From assembly GCF_002368035.1 (NCBI RefSeq), contig NZ_AP018223.1, forward strand, positions 1,032,449-1,096,448: a stretch of 64,000 bases of DNA. The letters run 5' to 3'. Positions 24,609 through 32,324 of this stretch are shown here, in pieces. The notes beneath the pieces are model-generated. The model ran no database searches. It had not been told where the DNA came from and saw only the letters and a list, made by a program, of their open reading frames with translations. How positions within the stretch are numbered: the first letter of the stretch is position 1; each line of letters starts with the position of its first letter. The stretch is from Nostoc linckia NIES-25 (GTDB lineage Bacteria > Cyanobacteriota > Cyanobacteriia > Cyanobacteriales > Nostocaceae). The position numbers and the translations under genes were made by a program.

Positions 24609-25589
24609 ATGATCCAACCGCAGAAGCACAGAGAACACAGAGAGAAGTCTGAGCCAAGGCTTCCTTGGATCGCTTCTCTACGAGACGCTCCGCGAACGCC
24701 AACGTCTTCTCTTCGAGACGCTGCGCGAACGACGAACGGAACTTCGGGAGAGAATATTTGGCTAGCTTTGGAAATTGGAAATTCTCGCTTGCACTGGGCG
24801 TTATTTCTGGGCGAAACTCTCGATAGTGCTTGGAATACTGAGTATTTGCCTGAGTCTGTCATCTGTCAGCTAGCTCAATCTCAAACATTAGATGATTTAC
24901 TACTGGCAATTTCACCAACCCAAAATAGAACTGGGGAAGAAGCAGAGGAACAAACGCGCGATTTATCCCCCCCATCTCCCCATCTCCCCACCTCCTCATC
25001 CCCCCCTCCCCTCCTCCTCGCCTCGGTAGTTCCCAGCCAAACTGCTATTTGGGAAACTTATCCAAACCTTCGGGTTATTACTTTAAATGAAGTTCCTCTC
25101 AAAGGAGTGTATCCCACATTAGGAATTGACCGTGCTTTAGCTTTGTGGGGTGCGGGAAAAACCTGGGGTTTTCCAATGTTGGTAATTGATGCAGGAACAA
25201 CACTAACTTTTACGGCTGCGGATGCTAATCAGTGTTTGGTTGGAGGCGCAATTCTGCCGGGATTAGGTTTACAATTTGCTACTCTCGGTCAAAAAACAGG
25301 ACAATTACCATTAGTAGAAATCCCAGATTTTGCATTACCATCACGTTTTGCACTGAATACAACAGAGGCAATTCAAAGCGGCGTGATTTACACTTTTCTA
25401 GCTGGAATTAAAGATTTTATTCAGGCGTGGTGGAATTTATTTCCTGAAGGAAAAATTGCAATTAAAGGTGGCGATCGCACTTTAATAGTCAACTATCTGC
25501 AAGCTTTATATCCCGATATTGCAACACATTTAATTGTCGAACAGAATTTAATTTTTTGGGGAATGCGAGAAATAGTAAAATTGCTCTAA
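24609..25589 (+). CDS. coaX: Type III pantothenate kinase with repeat-derived insertions
   Basis: First step of coenzyme A synthesis: ATP-dependent phosphorylation of pantothenate, cytosolic. Motifs: ALEIGNSRLHWALF (acidic ATP-site strand), GVYPTLGIDRALALWGAGKT, LVIDAGTTLTFTAAD and GGAILPGLGLQFATLG. The frame is 326 aa against about 250-260 for the family. Two excess blocks account for this: residues 1-46 are encoded by a dispersed repeat (GAGACGCTCCGCGAACGCC type, present twice in tandem), and about residues 105-135 (RTGEEAEEQ...SPPSPHLPTSSSPPP) by a C-rich low-complexity repeat. The family-like region begins near residue 47; no good alternative start codon exists there, so translation probably starts at 24609 or at a non-standard site. 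Divergent from flv3. Confidence 0.9.
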   Translation: MIQPQKHREHREKSEPRLPWIASLRDAPRTPTSSLRDAARTTNGTSGENIWLALEIGNSRLHWALFLGETLDSAWNTEYLPESVICQLAQSQTLDDLLLAISPTQNRTGEEAEEQTRDLSPPSPHLPTSSSPPPLLLASVVPSQTAIWETYPNLRVITLNEVPLKGVYPTLGIDRALALWGAGKTWGFPMLVIDAGTTLTFTAADANQCLVGGAILPGLGLQFATLGQKTGQLPLVEIPDFALPSRFALNTTEAIQSGVIYTFLAGIKDFIQAWWNLFPEGKIAIKGGDRTLIVNYLQALYPDIATHLIVEQNLIFWGMREIVKLL

Positions 25590-25925
25590 GCCAGACCTAG
25601 AATAGCTAAAATTATTTACGAATTAGAAGGGCTGACTTTGGCATCTTTCTAATTGTTATCAAGTTTGCAAATACAAAACGTGATTTATAGCAATATATCT
25701 ATAAATGTTTTTCACAATTCGATAAGCTCAAATAGCTTTTTTTGAATTATTTATTAATTTTTTTAGATAAAATAATTATTTTTATTATATTAAAACTTTC
25801 TATTAATAGTTTTGCAAAAATCTGATTAGTTCCAAGCATAATATTAGAAATAAACATTCAAACCCAATTATTGTTTGAAGTTTAAAATTTGCTTTTGAAT
25901 TTTGGTTCAACAAGGAAAAAGTGTT
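25590..25925. other. A/T-rich gap upstream of carbonic anhydrase
   Basis: No gene or repeat recognised. Very A/T-rich, with long T and A runs. It should hold the promoter of the carbonic anhydrase gene; AAGGAAAAA lies close before its ATG. Confidence 0.35.
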
Positions 25926-26675
25926 ATGAACCCGATGAACGAATTTACGAGTCGGCGGCAAGTTTTAAAGTTAGCCGGAGTTAGTATTGCTGCTAGTTGC
26001 ACAAGTAGCGTATTTTGGAATGCTCAGCCAGCCCAAGCTGCGGTTGCACAACCAGATAAGTCTGTTGAATCTGCTTCTCCATTGAAAAGATTGATGCTGG
26101 GGAATGCACGATTTATGCAGCAAAAGTTTCAGAACCCCAACCGCTCGCTCTCCCGTTTGAAAGAAGTTGCAGAACACCAGCACCCGTTTGCCGCCGTGCT
26201 GAGTTGTGCCGATTCGCGCGTACCAGCAGAAATTATCTTTGACCAGGGAATTGGAGATGTATTTGACGTTCGCATCGCTGGGAATATCGCCACTGCTGAG
26301 GCAATCGGTAGCCTCGAATATGCCGCCGTAAAATTGGATGTTCCCCTAATTATGGTGCTTGGTCATGAAAGATGTGGCGCAGTCAAAGCAGCTTTAGCAG
26401 GCGGGACGCTCCCTGGTCAAATTAGCACTTTGACTAAGGCAATTGAACCAGCGATAAAAAACAATACCTATTTGAGCGATCTAAATTCGATCGCTCTCAT
26501 CGATAGAGCAGTTGAAGAAAATGTCAGATACCAAATTGATAAGCTGGAAAAAGAGTCGAAAGTTCTGGCTGACTTAGTAGAGAAAGGTAAATTGAAAATT
26601 CGCGGGGGATGGTACGATTTGGATACAGGAGAAGTATGTCTAGTACGCGATAGAATGCTTCCTGGATGTTTTTGA
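25926..26675 (+). CDS. Beta-class carbonic anhydrase, exported by Tat signal
   Basis: Zinc enzyme interconverting CO2 and bicarbonate. 249 aa from the ATG at 25926 (MNPMNEF). Residues 9-38 form a twin-arginine signal (SRRQVLKLAGVSIAAS, then QPAQA as a cleavage-site-like end). Zinc ligands: Cys94 and Asp96 in SCADSRVP, His147 and Cys150 in GHERCGAV. A cyanobacterial periplasmic/lumen-facing enzyme of this type is known in Synechocystis as EcaB; whether this is its orthologue is inference. Exported carbonic anhydrase would help CO2 capture or pH balance at the cell surface. An upstream TTG gives eight extra residues and is less likely. Confidence 0.92.
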   Translation: MNPMNEFTSRRQVLKLAGVSIAASCTSSVFWNAQPAQAAVAQPDKSVESASPLKRLMLGNARFMQQKFQNPNRSLSRLKEVAEHQHPFAAVLSCADSRVPAEIIFDQGIGDVFDVRIAGNIATAEAIGSLEYAAVKLDVPLIMVLGHERCGAVKAALAGGTLPGQISTLTKAIEPAIKNNTYLSDLNSIALIDRAVEENVRYQIDKLEKESKVLADLVEKGKLKIRGGWYDLDTGEVCLVRDRMLPGCF

Positions 26676-26780
26676 TCGCTAACAGATGTTGTGTTTTGTT
26701 CGTTGACTGCTGACAGTTAACTGTCAACAGTTAACAGCCAACACGAAATGCAACCGCACTTCAGACCAATAAAGAGTAAG

Positions 26781-27605
26781 TTAAAATAATCTGCAATTTT
26801 CTTTAATAAACTCCCGAATATCCATTGCTATATCCCCAGCACAAGATTGTGGTAAGTCATTTCCGGCATGGGCAATCATTTTCAACTCAACTTTTGGAAT
26901 TAATTGGGCATAAACTTGACTTTTGGCTAAAGCATCTGGTGTATCTTGGCCGCCTTGTAAAATCAAAACTGGGGCTTCAATTGTGTAAAGGCGTTTTTGT
27001 AGTGATTCCGCCTCAATTTCTGCTTGTCGGCGTTTGAAAAGTAACTGACAAGCTATGGGGTAACGCAACAAATCCTGACGTAATTGCAGATCCTGTGTAA
27101 TTTTTTCATGCCAGCCCAGGATTTTAGTTAAAGTGATTAGCGATCGCAACAATTTAACCACCAAGGGTGAATAATTCAATAATCGCCGCATCTTCCGACA
27201 ATACTCTTGTTGTCCTGCTATCTCTACCCCCTCAGGTGCTAGCAGTACCATACCATTAACATTCTCTGGATACTTTAGGGCATAACTAGCTGCAATCCAA
27301 CTTCCAAGAGAATGCCCCACTAAATAAACTTTTTCTAGCTTGACAGCTTGCAAGAACTCAGCTAAACACTCGACTTGTAAATCAATCGAATGATGAATAT
27401 TAGGATTCTCCGACTCACCAAAGCCCAGCAAATCAGGTGCAAAGCAATGGAAATTCTCTGCAAGGGACTCCATCACAGATAACCATTGACTGCTATCATT
27501 CCAAGCACCATGTAAAAAAATTACAGGAATTTCTGTACCGGCTTCACGCCAAAATAATAACCCTTGAGAAAGCTTTCTCCGGGAGTTACGGAAAAGTGTA
27601 TCCAT
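26781..27605 (-). CDS. Alpha/beta hydrolase
   Basis: 274 aa, complete alpha/beta-hydrolase fold. The oxyanion strand VIFLHGAWNDSSQWL (residues 29-43) and nucleophile elbow VYLVGHSLGSWIAA (Ser near 99) are clear. A helical cap occupies about 135-200. Asp in VLILQGGQDTPDA and His in IAHAGNDLPQS are the likely rest of the triad. No signal peptide. The substrate is unknown; many cyanobacterial homologues are annotated only as hydrolases. Single gene flanked by GTCATTGG-type heptamer repeats. Confidence 0.9.
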   Translation of the reverse strand: MDTLFRNSRRKLSQGLLFWREAGTEIPVIFLHGAWNDSSQWLSVMESLAENFHCFAPDLLGFGESENPNIHHSIDLQVECLAEFLQAVKLEKVYLVGHSLGSWIAASYALKYPENVNGMVLLAPEGVEIAGQQEYCRKMRRLLNYSPLVVKLLRSLITLTKILGWHEKITQDLQLRQDLLRYPIACQLLFKRRQAEIEAESLQKRLYTIEAPVLILQGGQDTPDALAKSQVYAQLIPKVELKMIAHAGNDLPQSCAGDIAMDIREFIKENCRLF

Positions 27606-27835
27606 TTTAATTTAGTAGTGAACCTTTAGCACCATAATAAATAGTCATTGGTCATTGGTCATTAGTTATTTGCAACTACAAAGCCCAAAGTCTCTAGGAA
27701 GACTTCCTGCAATAGACCATCAGTTTGCCGTGTCCGCAGGCGTCTTGATTTGCCACATTACAGGTACAGAACTTTGTAACACACTAATGACTAATAACTA
27801 ATGACCAATGACAAAGAACTAATAACAAAATATTA

Positions 27836-28330
27836 TTATGCCAATGTTGTCAAGCCATTCAAGTAATCTTGCAACTGTTGAGTATGGTCGTGAGACATTT
27901 GTCCTGGAGGTAGTAAATTTGGAGGGAAAGCTTGGATTTCCATCACTTCCAAAGTATCTTTGACTTCCATTGTCCCACTTACTTCGGCTTCAACCACAAC
28001 ACAAATTGAATGAATTCTGGGATCGCGCTCTGGTGAAGAATAAACTCCTACTAAACGGTTAATTTTCACCAATTCTAATCCAGTTTCCTCCATTAATTCC
28101 CGGCGGACTGTGTTGGGAATATCTTCTCCCCAATCAACTATACCTCCAGGCAATGACCAAAGACCATTGTCGCGTCGCCGAATCAGTACGATCCGACCGT
28201 CGGGTAAAATTGGGATGATACTAGTGCCAGTAATGGGATGACGAAATATAATACCCAATACTGTTTGTCCAATACGCCATAAGCTACGTGTGGACTCGAC
28301 AGCTGACGGAAAAAAAGCGATAACGTTCAA
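27836..28330 (-). CDS. NUDIX hydrolase
   Basis: 164 aa. The Nudix box is intact: GGIVDWGEDIPNTVRRELME followed by ETGLEL, with the REL-EE core that binds magnesium and cleaves nucleoside-diphosphate-linked substrates. An N-terminal extension of about 35 residues precedes the fold. A second, distinct NUDIX gene lies at 49480. Substrate not predictable. The start is the first ATG of the frame; the N-terminus is not strongly supported. Confidence 0.9.
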   Translation of the reverse strand: MNVIAFFPSAVESTRSLWRIGQTVLGIIFRHPITGTSIIPILPDGRIVLIRRRDNGLWSLPGGIVDWGEDIPNTVRRELMEETGLELVKINRLVGVYSSPERDPRIHSICVVVEAEVSGTMEVKDTLEVMEIQAFPPNLLPPGQMSHDHTQQLQDYLNGLTTLA

Positions 28331-29063
28331 TCTTCAAAATTTATGTGTTGTATTCTATATTTCTCTACCACTTACATTGACCTCAACTCATAAAATTTGG
28401 TTGAGTTTTGTTTTATACAAAAATGTTTGTGGTTTGAGATTTTATTCCAACGATTTACGTAGAACACTCTCAATTCTAACATCAAGTTTCCTTCATAAGC
28501 ACTGTATTTCTATATACATAATATTTCCTATTTATCCTTTGTTAGAAAGTTCTCAACGGCAGAAGCCAGCGCTCAGACTTTGCCGTTTGTCCATTGCAAA
28601 TAATTAATGGCCAATCAAGAATGAACAATGACTAATATAAGAATCATATTTGATTTTTGAAGTTATTTAAGTGCTGCACGAAGCCTTATAGGCAGGGAAT
28701 TGCGAGTAGCCAATAGAGAATCAGGCTTTGAAATCTTTACAAAGTCTTTTTAAAAATCAAATCATAGCCTCATAAAGCAAATCATTTAGAACTGCTATAT
28801 TACTCAACTAACCTTAATCAAAGTTTTCCCTGAATAAATAATATTAGTTTTTTATAAATACAACACTACAACAACTAATTAGCTAATTTATACAAAAGAT
28901 ACAAAGTAGTAAGTTACAGATAATCGTAGGTAACATATTCCGTAGCCGTGTACTTCATTATTTACCTGAAATACGCTGTATAGCTCTATATATTTAAGAT
29001 GATATTTGAATATCAGAAATGATATTTTTATCTAGCTATGGTCAGATATTTTTAAATTTTGAT
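28331..29063. other. Long A/T-rich gap, nothing recognised
   Basis: About 730 bases with no convincing ORF, RNA gene or tandem repeat. One stretch near 28550-28585 (ACGGCAGAAGCCAGCGCTCA) is less A/T-rich. No homology recognised. Confidence 0.35.
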
Positions 29064-29092
29064 TGACATAATAAGCTTGAATACGGTAGACT
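29064..29092 (+). promoter_or_regulatory. Sigma70-like promoter for the 54-aa gene
   Basis: TTGACA at 29064-29069 and TAGACT at 29087-29092 with a 17-base spacer, about 125 bases upstream of the start codon. It matches consensus well at -35 and moderately at -10. Confidence 0.55.
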
Positions 29093-29215
29093 AGAACACT
29101 GTTTAAAGCGTATCGATTGGTCACTAGGCTAAAAGCATATCAAGAACATTGGTAGCTGATATTGCCTACGTCATGCCTAGTTGCGATTTTTTTGTTGTTT
29201 ATTCATGAGGTGAAC

Positions 29216-29380
29216 ATGGCTAAGCGCCGTAACCCGAAAAAAGAAAAGGCGCTACGGAACCAGGCATATGCCCGGAAGTTTCGTAAACGGACTACGACAG
29301 GAAGAATGCAGAGAAGGTTCCAACAAAGACCACCGAAGAGTGAGGAAGATGAGGGCGCAGCAGCAATTGACGCTGAGTAA
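29216..29380 (+). CDS. Small basic cyanobacterial protein, 54 aa
   Basis: MAKRRNPKKEKALRNQAYAR then KFRKRTTTGRMQRRFQQRPP and an acidic tail SEEDEGAAAIDAE. Very basic N-terminal two-thirds and short acidic end; no membrane segment. Resembles small ribosome- or nucleic-acid-associated proteins found widely in cyanobacteria; function unnamed. The ATG at 29216 follows GAGGTG; a longer TTG-started frame is open but its extra residues look non-coding. A strong terminator follows at 29421, so this is a compact single-gene unit. Confidence 0.82.
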   Translation: MAKRRNPKKEKALRNQAYARKFRKRTTTGRMQRRFQQRPPKSEEDEGAAAIDAE

Positions 29381-29420
29381 GTTGCCTGTTAATATACTTA
29401 CTTTTTAAGTCTTTTAGAAT

Positions 29421-29448
29421 TTGAGGGCGTACACTTGTACGCCCTCAA
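29421..29448 (+). terminator. Intrinsic terminator of the 54-aa gene
   Basis: 13-bp perfect stem TTGAGGGCGTACA with its complement and a 2-base loop, followed by TTATTTT. Confidence 0.85.
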
Positions 29449-29466
29449 TTATTTTGGGGCATTGGA

Positions 29467-29575
29467 CATGGGGCAAGGGAAAGGGGTATGGTTCGACAAG
29501 CTCACCAACCGGGGAAAAGGGGAAAGATTAAATTTATTCCTTTTCCCTTTAACCTTTAACCTTTTCCCCTGACCC
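29467..29575. repeat. G/A-run palindromic dispersed element
   Basis: GGGAAAGGGGTATGG, then TTCGACAAGCTCACCAACC, then GGGGAAAGATTAAATTTATT and a C/T-rich arm CCTTTTCCCTTTAACC. Almost the same 110-bp sequence stands at 35094-35210; a shorter relative at 12040-12150 lacks the GTTCGACAAGC core. Placed directly at the 3' ends of argH and trmD (both minus strand). Confidence 0.85.
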
Positions 29576-29583
29576 CCGACTCC

Positions 29584-30978
29584 CTACTCCCTCTGTTCCC
29601 CAATTTGAGCGCGGGCAGCTATGAGTGCTTCGCGTACTTGTGCAAAGCCGGTACCGCCGTAACTGTTGCGGGCAGCTACGACTTGGCGGGGGGATATGGC
29701 TTGATAAATATCTGGGGCAAATGCTGGATGGAGTTGTTGCCACTCGTCTAATGTCAAATCTTTTAGGAGTTTACCTGCGGCAATACTGGTTTTTACAACT
29801 TTACCCACGAGATTGTAAGCTTCTCGGAAAGGGACACCTCGTGCTGCTAGATAATCTGCGACATCGGTGGCATTGGAAAAGTCTTCTGCGACTGCTTCGG
29901 CTAAGCGCTGGGTACGAAATTCTAAGCCTTCCGCTAACAAAATTGTCATTGCTTCTAGAGAAGCTTTGACTGTGTTGACGCTATCAAATAAACCTTCTTT
30001 ATCTTCTTGCAAGTCTTTGTTATATGCCAGGGGTAACCCTTTCATAATCACTAACATCGCTTGGAGATGGCCAAATACACGCCCTGTTTTTCCCCGTACT
30101 AATTCTGGAACATCGGGATTTTTCTTTTGGGGCATGATACTGGAACCGGTTGCACAGCTATCTTTGAGGGTGACAAACCGAAATTCTTCAGATGACCAGA
30201 GAATGACTTCTTCTGCAAGCCGACTGAGGTGAACCATAATTAAGCTAGCAGCACACAAGAATTCGATCGCAAAATCGCGATCGCTCACTCCATCGAGGCT
30301 ATTAGCATAAATGTTGTCAAAATTCAATAGCTTAGCTGTGTAATGCCGATCAATGGGGAATGTAGTCCCGGCTAAAGCACCACACCCCAAAGGGGAAATA
30401 TTCACGCGGCGAGAAACGTCACTTAGGCGTTCCCAGTCGCGTTGTGCCATTTGAAAGTATGCCAAAAGATGATGAGCTAAACTCAGAGGTTGAGCGCGTT
30501 GTAGGTGGGTATAGCCAGGAATTAAAGTTTCAACGTTTTTTTCGGCTATATTTAGCAGAATACTTTGAAATTCGCGCAATTGGTTTTTAATTTGTTCGAT
30601 TTGGTCGCGGAGATACAGTCTAGTATCAGTGCCAACTTGGTCATTTCGCGATCGCGCTGTATGCAGCTTTTTACCCACATCACCGACAATTTCCGTCAAT
30701 CGTCGTTCAACTGCAAAATGCACATCTTCAGCATCGACACCAGGCTTAAATTTTCGCTGGCGGTACTCTTGGCGAACTTGTTCTAAGCCTGCAATTAGTT
30801 GGTCGCCTTCTTCTTGGGAAATTATGCCCGTGTGAGCCAGCATTTTTGCATGAGCTTGAGAACCAGTCAAGTCATATTCTATTAATTCAATATCAAAATT
30901 TATACTGGCATTAAAACGAGCGATCGCTGGATGTAATGCTGATTCAAACCGCTGACTCCAAGTTTGTTCTTTAGTCAT
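29584..30978 (-). CDS. argH: Argininosuccinate lyase
   Basis: Last step of arginine synthesis: argininosuccinate to arginine plus fumarate, cytosolic tetramer. 464 aa, full length. The fumarase/aspartase superfamily signature GSSIMPQKKNPD is present near residue 280, with TARSRNDQVGTDTRLYLRD near 110-128 and PGYTHLQRAQP near 155. The first ATG matches the family N-terminus (TKEQTWSQRFE). Arginine is also a building block of cyanophycin, whose genes lie 6-10 kb away, but argH is not in that unit. Confidence 0.97.
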   Translation of the reverse strand: MTKEQTWSQRFESALHPAIARFNASINFDIELIEYDLTGSQAHAKMLAHTGIISQEEGDQLIAGLEQVRQEYRQRKFKPGVDAEDVHFAVERRLTEIVGDVGKKLHTARSRNDQVGTDTRLYLRDQIEQIKNQLREFQSILLNIAEKNVETLIPGYTHLQRAQPLSLAHHLLAYFQMAQRDWERLSDVSRRVNISPLGCGALAGTTFPIDRHYTAKLLNFDNIYANSLDGVSDRDFAIEFLCAASLIMVHLSRLAEEVILWSSEEFRFVTLKDSCATGSSIMPQKKNPDVPELVRGKTGRVFGHLQAMLVIMKGLPLAYNKDLQEDKEGLFDSVNTVKASLEAMTILLAEGLEFRTQRLAEAVAEDFSNATDVADYLAARGVPFREAYNLVGKVVKTSIAAGKLLKDLTLDEWQQLHPAFAPDIYQAISPRQVVAARNSYGGTGFAQVREALIAARAQIGEQRE

Positions 30979-31101
30979 AAATATGAGGGGAATGGGGGAG
31001 AGTTAGGAGTTAGGAGTTAAGAGTTATAAATTTTTGACTTCTAACTTCTTACTCCTAACTACAGACGCGATTAATCGCGTCTATACTCCTAACTTTTAAA
31101 T

Positions 31102-31308
31102 TTAGCCGTAGCTAGTTAGATTCCGAATGATATAGCCAATAACTAAACCAATCAACAATGCCCACACTTGCCCTGTTTGTATAAAATGGTTCCAAGATTT
31201 TTGAATCTGACCCATGAGGTCTGGGTCAGTAACTGTTTGTGCTAAAGCTGTCCAATTTACAGGCAAATGCCAAAGAAACTCAGATATAAAATCGCTGTAT
31301 TGGCTCAT
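31102..31308 (-). CDS. Small single-pass membrane protein, 68 aa
   Basis: Polar N-terminus (MSQYSDFISEFLWHLPVNW), amphipathic middle and one hydrophobic helix near residues 48-63 (VWALLIGLVIGYIIRNLTSY) at the C-terminus. I do not recognise the family by name; similar short proteins occur in cyanobacteria as far as I recall. No strong ribosome site. Lies between larB and argH on the same strand but with gaps above 100 bases on both sides. Confidence 0.65.
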   Translation of the reverse strand: MSQYSDFISEFLWHLPVNWTALAQTVTDPDLMGQIQKSWNHFIQTGQVWALLIGLVIGYIIRNLTSYG

Positions 31309-31415
31309 GTTCAGTGATTATTATAGATTGGAGATGCCAAATTTCAGTATCAGTTGATTTATAAATAAATTACTGAAAAATACTGAGACCTTGGTTATGA
31401 CTTTAATGTCTTAAC

Positions 31416-32204
31416 TCAAGATTCAAGCGATGCCAACCGCAATTTCTCGGCTGTTCGCAAAATTTGTCCTGCCAAAACTGCTGCGCCAAAACCGTTATCG
31501 ATATTCACTACACCTACTCCTGCTGCACAAGAGTTGAGCATTGTCAATAGGGGTGCGAGACCGCTAAAACTTGCGCCATAACCGATGCTAGTGGGTACAG
31601 CAATCACAGGACAATTTGCTAAACCCGCAACGACGCTGGGTAAAGCGCCTTCCATTCCTGCAACGACAATCAACACCGATGCCGAATCGATGACGTGACG
31701 ATTATTTAATAAGCGGTGAATCCCTGCAACGCCGACATCCCAGAGGCGCTTGACTTGAAAACCAGAAAGTTCGGCGGTGACAGCAGCTTCTTCAGCAACG
31801 GGTAAATCAGCGGTGCCAGCGGAAAGAATGCCGATTTCGCCTGGAAATTGTGGTTCGATGGTAGGAGGAGCGATCGCACAAATTCGCGCCATTTCGTAAT
31901 ATCGCAAATTAGTAACTTTTGCTTGCAGTGCGCTATAAACTGCACTTTCGATGCGAGTTGCCATTACCACCGGGTTCCGGAGGCGCATCACCTCAATAAT
32001 TTGAGCAATTTGATCGGGTGTTTTCCCAGGGCCCCAAATTACCTCTGGGAAACCAGTTCTTAACTGGCGATGGTGGTCAATTTTGGCAAACTCACCCACA
32101 CTTTCATAGGTTAAGTCTTTGAGAGAGTCTAAGGCTATATCTGGGGAAACTTTACCATTGGCAACCGCTTCTAAAAGCGATCGCAAATTTTTTTCATCGG
32201 TCAT
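31416..32204 (-). CDS. larB: Pyridinium-3,5-biscarboxylic acid mononucleotide synthase LarB
   Basis: 262 aa. LarB carboxylates and hydrolyses nicotinic acid adenine dinucleotide, the first step of the nickel-pincer nucleotide cofactor; its C-terminal part resembles the PurE fold. Visible are GFPEVIWGPGKTPDQIAQI near 48-66, GILSAGTADLPVAEEA near 123-138 and the glycine-rich GMEGALPSVVAGL and PTSIGYGASFSG segments. larC and larE are not in the window. In cyanobacteria the pathway is used by nickel-pincer enzymes other than, or in addition to, lactate racemase; the client here is unknown. Confidence 0.9.
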   Translation of the reverse strand: MTDEKNLRSLLEAVANGKVSPDIALDSLKDLTYESVGEFAKIDHHRQLRTGFPEVIWGPGKTPDQIAQIIEVMRLRNPVVMATRIESAVYSALQAKVTNLRYYEMARICAIAPPTIEPQFPGEIGILSAGTADLPVAEEAAVTAELSGFQVKRLWDVGVAGIHRLLNNRHVIDSASVLIVVAGMEGALPSVVAGLANCPVIAVPTSIGYGASFSGLAPLLTMLNSCAAGVGVVNIDNGFGAAVLAGQILRTAEKLRLASLES

Positions 32205-32324
32205 TACTTGTTAGTCCTTTGTCATTAGTCCTTTGTCATTAGTCATTTGTCATTTGTCCTTTGTCGTTTGTCATTTGTCCTTTGTCCGAAACTAATAACC
32301 AATGACTAATGACTAATGACTAAA
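32205..32324. repeat. Tandem GTCATTA/GTCCTTT heptamer tract
   Basis: Direct heptamers (GTCATTAGTCCTTTGTCATT) followed by the inverse arm (ACTAATGACTAATGACTAA), able to fold into a long hairpin. The same class occurs at 12001-12036, 27640-27830 and 49410-49475. Confidence 0.85.

Noticed and set aside
28290..28607. 105-codon ORF opposite the NUDIX start
   Set aside because: Low-complexity hydrophobic composition, no start signal and no family likeness.
29490..29500. tRNA suggested by GGTTCGAC
   Set aside because: The word belongs to the dispersed palindrome also present at 35117; no cloverleaf can be drawn. No tRNA was found elsewhere in the window.
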